In this document: in pieces, positions 5,362 to 6,711 of the stretch | Layout: every line of letters starts with the position of its first letter | Numbering within the stretch: the first letter of the stretch is position 1 | Assembly (NCBI GenBank): GCA_021413665.1 | Contig: JAIOPW010000498.1 | Coordinates: 1-6,711 of the forward strand | Length of the DNA: 6,711 nt | DNA from: Rhodocyclales bacterium | Lineage (GTDB): Bacteria > Pseudomonadota > Gammaproteobacteria > Burkholderiales > Rhodocyclaceae | Direction: 5' to 3' | Program-made: the position numbers and the translations under genes | Notes under the pieces: model-generated | What the model saw: the letters and a program-made list of their open reading frames with translations, nothing else | Database searches by the model: none | What the model was told of the DNA's origin: nothing

Positions 5362-5837
5362 AGCAGCCGCTCTATGTCATCCGCCATGTCCTCCGGCTTG
5401 TGCGCGGAAGCGTAGCGATCGACCACCTTGCCCTCGCGGTCGACCAGGAATTTTGTGAAATTCCACTTGATGCCCTCCGTGCCGAGGACGCCCCGCGCAC
5501 CCGTCTTGAGGAAGGCAAAAATCGGATGCGTGTCGTCGCCATTGACATCCACCTTGGCGAACATCGGGAAGGAAACGTCGTACGTCAGGCTGCAGAATTC
5601 GCCGATCGCGGCTTCATCGCCCGGTTCCTGGCCACCGAACTGGTTGCAGGGAAAGCCCAGCACCACCAGACCGCGCTTGCCGTATTTTTTCCACAGGGCT
5701 TCGAGTCCGGCGTATTGCGGCGTGAAGCCGCAACCGCTGGCGACATTGACGACCAAGAGGACCTTGCCTTTGTAGTCCTTCATCGACTGCTTGCCGCCAT
5801 CGAGCCGGCGGGCGGACAGCTTGTAGAGTTCGCTCAT
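5358..5837 (-). CDS. gpx: Glutathione peroxidase family protein (probably thioredoxin-dependent, Cys type)
   Basis: A 159-aa thioredoxin-fold peroxidase that reduces H2O2 and organic or lipid hydroperoxides. The peroxidatic cysteine is C36 in NVASGCGFTPQY; the other tetrad members are Q70 (FGGQEPG), W125 and N126 (KWNFTKFLVD). C64 (GFPCNQF) and C82 (EFCSLTYDVSFPMF) are also present. C36, C64 and C82 match the positions in yeast Gpx3, where C82 is the resolving cysteine, so the enzyme probably uses thioredoxin rather than glutathione (inference from the family). There is no signal peptide, so it is cytosolic. The residue before the catalytic Cys is Gly, where Lys is common. ATG 5837-5835 is preceded by AGGAG at a 5-base spacing and overlaps the DUF2237 stop by one base (TGATG). 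Its own TGA overlaps a possible TTG start of the lipocalin. Confidence 0.96.
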   Translation of the reverse strand: MSELYKLSARRLDGGKQSMKDYKGKVLLVVNVASGCGFTPQYAGLEALWKKYGKRGLVVLGFPCNQFGGQEPGDEAAIGEFCSLTYDVSFPMFAKVDVNGDDTHPIFAFLKTGARGVLGTEGIKWNFTKFLVDREGKVVDRYASAHKPEDMADDIERLL

Positions 5838-6220
5838 CACTTCTCCTGGTCGAGTTTGACGGCGTAGCGTTTGAGGTCGGCCAGGCGGACAAATTCCAGC
5901 GCCGCCGCGGACGATGACTCGAGCACCACCGGCGGCGCCATGCCCGCCTGCAACGCTTCCTGCCAGCGCGGCGAACACAGGCACCAGCGGTCGCCGGGCC
6001 GTACGCCGGGAAACTCGAACTCGGGACGCGGGGTGGAAAGATCGTTGCCGCGCGATTTCGAGTACGCCAGAAACTCCGCCGTCGCCACGACGCACACACC
6101 ATGGTTGCCGACGTCCTCCTCCGTCACCTGGCAGTCGCCGGTGCGGAAAAATCCCGTCATCGGGTCGGTGCTGCAGGACTGAAGCACGCCGCCCAAAACA
6201 TTTTTTGAAAGATCGTTCAT
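5837..6220 (-). CDS. DUF2237 family protein
   Basis: A 127-aa cytosolic protein of the DUF2237 family; its function is not known to me. The family pattern is almost continuous: KNVLGGVLQSCSTDPMTGFF (6-25), DVGNHGVCVVATAEFLAYSK (36-55), SRGNDLSTPRPEF (56-68), FPGVRPGDRWCLCSPRWQEAL (70-90) and APPVVLE (95-101). Five cysteines (C16, C30, C43, C80, C82), including CLC, suggest metal binding or redox chemistry, but this is inference. ATG 6220 is chosen over the upstream in-frame GTG at 6232 because GGAG, six bases before ATG 6220, is the evident ribosome binding site and would overlap the GTG. It is the first gene of the operon with gpx and the lipocalin and ends TGATG into gpx, suggesting a shared role in peroxide or lipid stress. 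Confidence 0.93.
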   Translation of the reverse strand: MNDLSKNVLGGVLQSCSTDPMTGFFRTGDCQVTEEDVGNHGVCVVATAEFLAYSKSRGNDLSTPRPEFEFPGVRPGDRWCLCSPRWQEALQAGMAPPVVLESSSAAALEFVRLADLKRYAVKLDQEK

Positions 6221-6232
6221 GTTGTTCTCCAC

Positions 6233-6275
6233 AAGCAGAATCGATTATTGCCCATGAACAGCAGGACGGTTTGCA
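6233..6275 (-). promoter_or_regulatory. Candidate promoter of the DUF2237-gpx-blc operon
   Basis: Read on the minus strand, AATAAT (6249-6244) matches five of six positions of a -10 box and would place the start of transcription near 6237, about 17 bases before the ATG. The only -35-like element, GTGCAA, is about 21 bp upstream and weak. No clear peroxide-regulator site is seen in the ~60 bp between this gene and the metK terminator. Confidence 0.3.
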
Positions 6276-6282
6276 CATGGCG

Positions 6283-6309
6283 AAAAAAAGGCCCGCGAAC
6301 GGGCCTTTT
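6283..6309 (-). terminator. Intrinsic terminator of metK
   Basis: On the minus strand AAAAGGCCCG (6309-6300) and CGGGCCTTTT (6295-6286) form a perfect 10-bp stem with a TTCG tetraloop, and the T-run continues to seven Ts (6289-6283). It begins 18 bases after the metK TAA. The plus strand lacks a T-run beyond the stem, so the element is directional. It separates metK from the DUF2237 operon. Confidence 0.92.
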
Positions 6310-6327
6310 ACCTTGCTGCGACAGGGG

Positions 6328-6711
6328 TTAAAGACCTGCGTCGGCTTTCAGCGCGGCAGCCTTGTCGGTTGCTTCCCAGGAAAACTCCGGCTCGTCGCGA
6401 CCGAAGTGGCCATAGGCGGCGGTCTTTTCGTAGATCGGGCGCAGCAGGTCGAGCATCTGCACGATGCCCTTCGGCCGCAGATCGAAGTGGCGCTTGACCA
6501 GTTCGGCGATTTTCTCGTCGGAAACCTTGCCCGTACCTTGCGTCGTGACCCACACGCTGGTCGGTTCGGCGACGCCGATGGCGTAGGAAATCTGCACCTG
6601 GCACTTGCTCGCAAGACCGGCGGCGACAATGTTCTTTGCCACGTAGCGCGCGGCATAAGCGGCCGAGCGGTCGACTTTCGACGGGTCCTTGCCGGAGAAC
6701 GCGCCACCGCC
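6328..6711 (-). CDS. metK: S-adenosylmethionine synthetase, C-terminal part
   Basis: The cytosolic enzyme that makes S-adenosylmethionine from ATP and methionine (EC 2.5.1.6). Only the last 127 residues are in the window, of roughly 385-390; the N-terminus lies beyond base 6711. The fragment opens directly on the family signature GGGAFSGKD (PROSITE-type G-G-G-A-F-S-x-K-D), which contributes the active-site Lys and Asp with the following PSKVDRSAAYAARYVAKNIV. Further conserved blocks are VQISYAIGVAEPTSVWV, FDLRPKGIVQMLDLLRPIY and KTAAYGHFGRDEPEFSWEATDKA, after which the protein ends in KADAGL with TAA at 6330-6328. An internal GTG at 6642 is not a start, because conserved sequence runs straight through it. 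Any promoter or riboswitch would be outside the window. Confidence 0.97.
   Translation of the reverse strand, partial: GGGAFSGKDPSKVDRSAAYAARYVAKNIVAAGLASKCQVQISYAIGVAEPTSVWVTTQGTGKVSDEKIAELVKRHFDLRPKGIVQMLDLLRPIYEKTAAYGHFGRDEPEFSWEATDKAAALKADAGL

Noticed and set aside
6233..6282. OxyR or OhrR-type operator before the DUF2237-gpx operon
   Set aside because: No matching dyad or ATAG-spaced pattern could be found in the ~50 bp available.
1..6711. CRISPR array, insertion sequence, attachment site or toxin-antitoxin pair
   Set aside because: No spaced direct repeats, transposase, terminal inverted repeats or recognisable toxin/antitoxin sequence is present; the 65-aa gene stands alone with no partner.

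Overview
The window is GC-rich, tightly packed bacterial chromosome. The gene content (MetK, a beta-type DacB, a short YchJ without a C-terminal zinc motif, acetoacetyl-CoA synthetase, DUF2237) suggests a betaproteobacterium, possibly Rhodocyclales. That placement rests on recalled protein resemblance, not on a search. No rRNA, tRNA, insertion sequence, CRISPR array or prophage gene is visible, and the region looks like ordinary core chromosome.

Layout. Bases 1-2184 (minus strand) hold an acetoacetyl-CoA synthetase followed, through an ATGA overlap, by the start of a flavin-reductase-like protein cut by the window edge. A 47-bp divergent gap separates these from a plus-strand operon: dacB (PBP4-type D-Ala-D-Ala carboxypeptidase), a 77-aa two-helix membrane protein with a CxxC motif, and a YchJ/SEC-C family protein. 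These three genes are joined by 4-bp stop/start overlaps (ATGA, then GTGA).

The 325-bp stretch 4261-4585 has no conventional gene and is the most interesting part of the window. It has the features of a small-RNA locus: a candidate promoter, a short 5' hairpin, a 19-codon ORF with a good ribosome binding site, an 11-bp stem whose 13-nt loop shows a CCUCCUCCUU anti-Shine-Dalgarno sequence, and a strong GC hairpin terminator. A 65-aa protein of unknown function follows.

Convergent to it on the minus strand is a compact operon, transcribed DUF2237 -> glutathione peroxidase -> Blc-type lipocalin, with 1-bp and 4-bp (or 14-bp gapped) junctions. It looks like an oxidative or lipid-damage module. 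Upstream of it lies the 3' third of metK (S-adenosylmethionine synthetase), closed by a textbook intrinsic terminator.

Overall the window combines ketone-body/acyl-CoA metabolism, cell-wall remodelling, peroxide and lipid defence and SAM synthesis. A putative aSD-loop sRNA with an upstream micro-ORF is the only candidate for something not well described.
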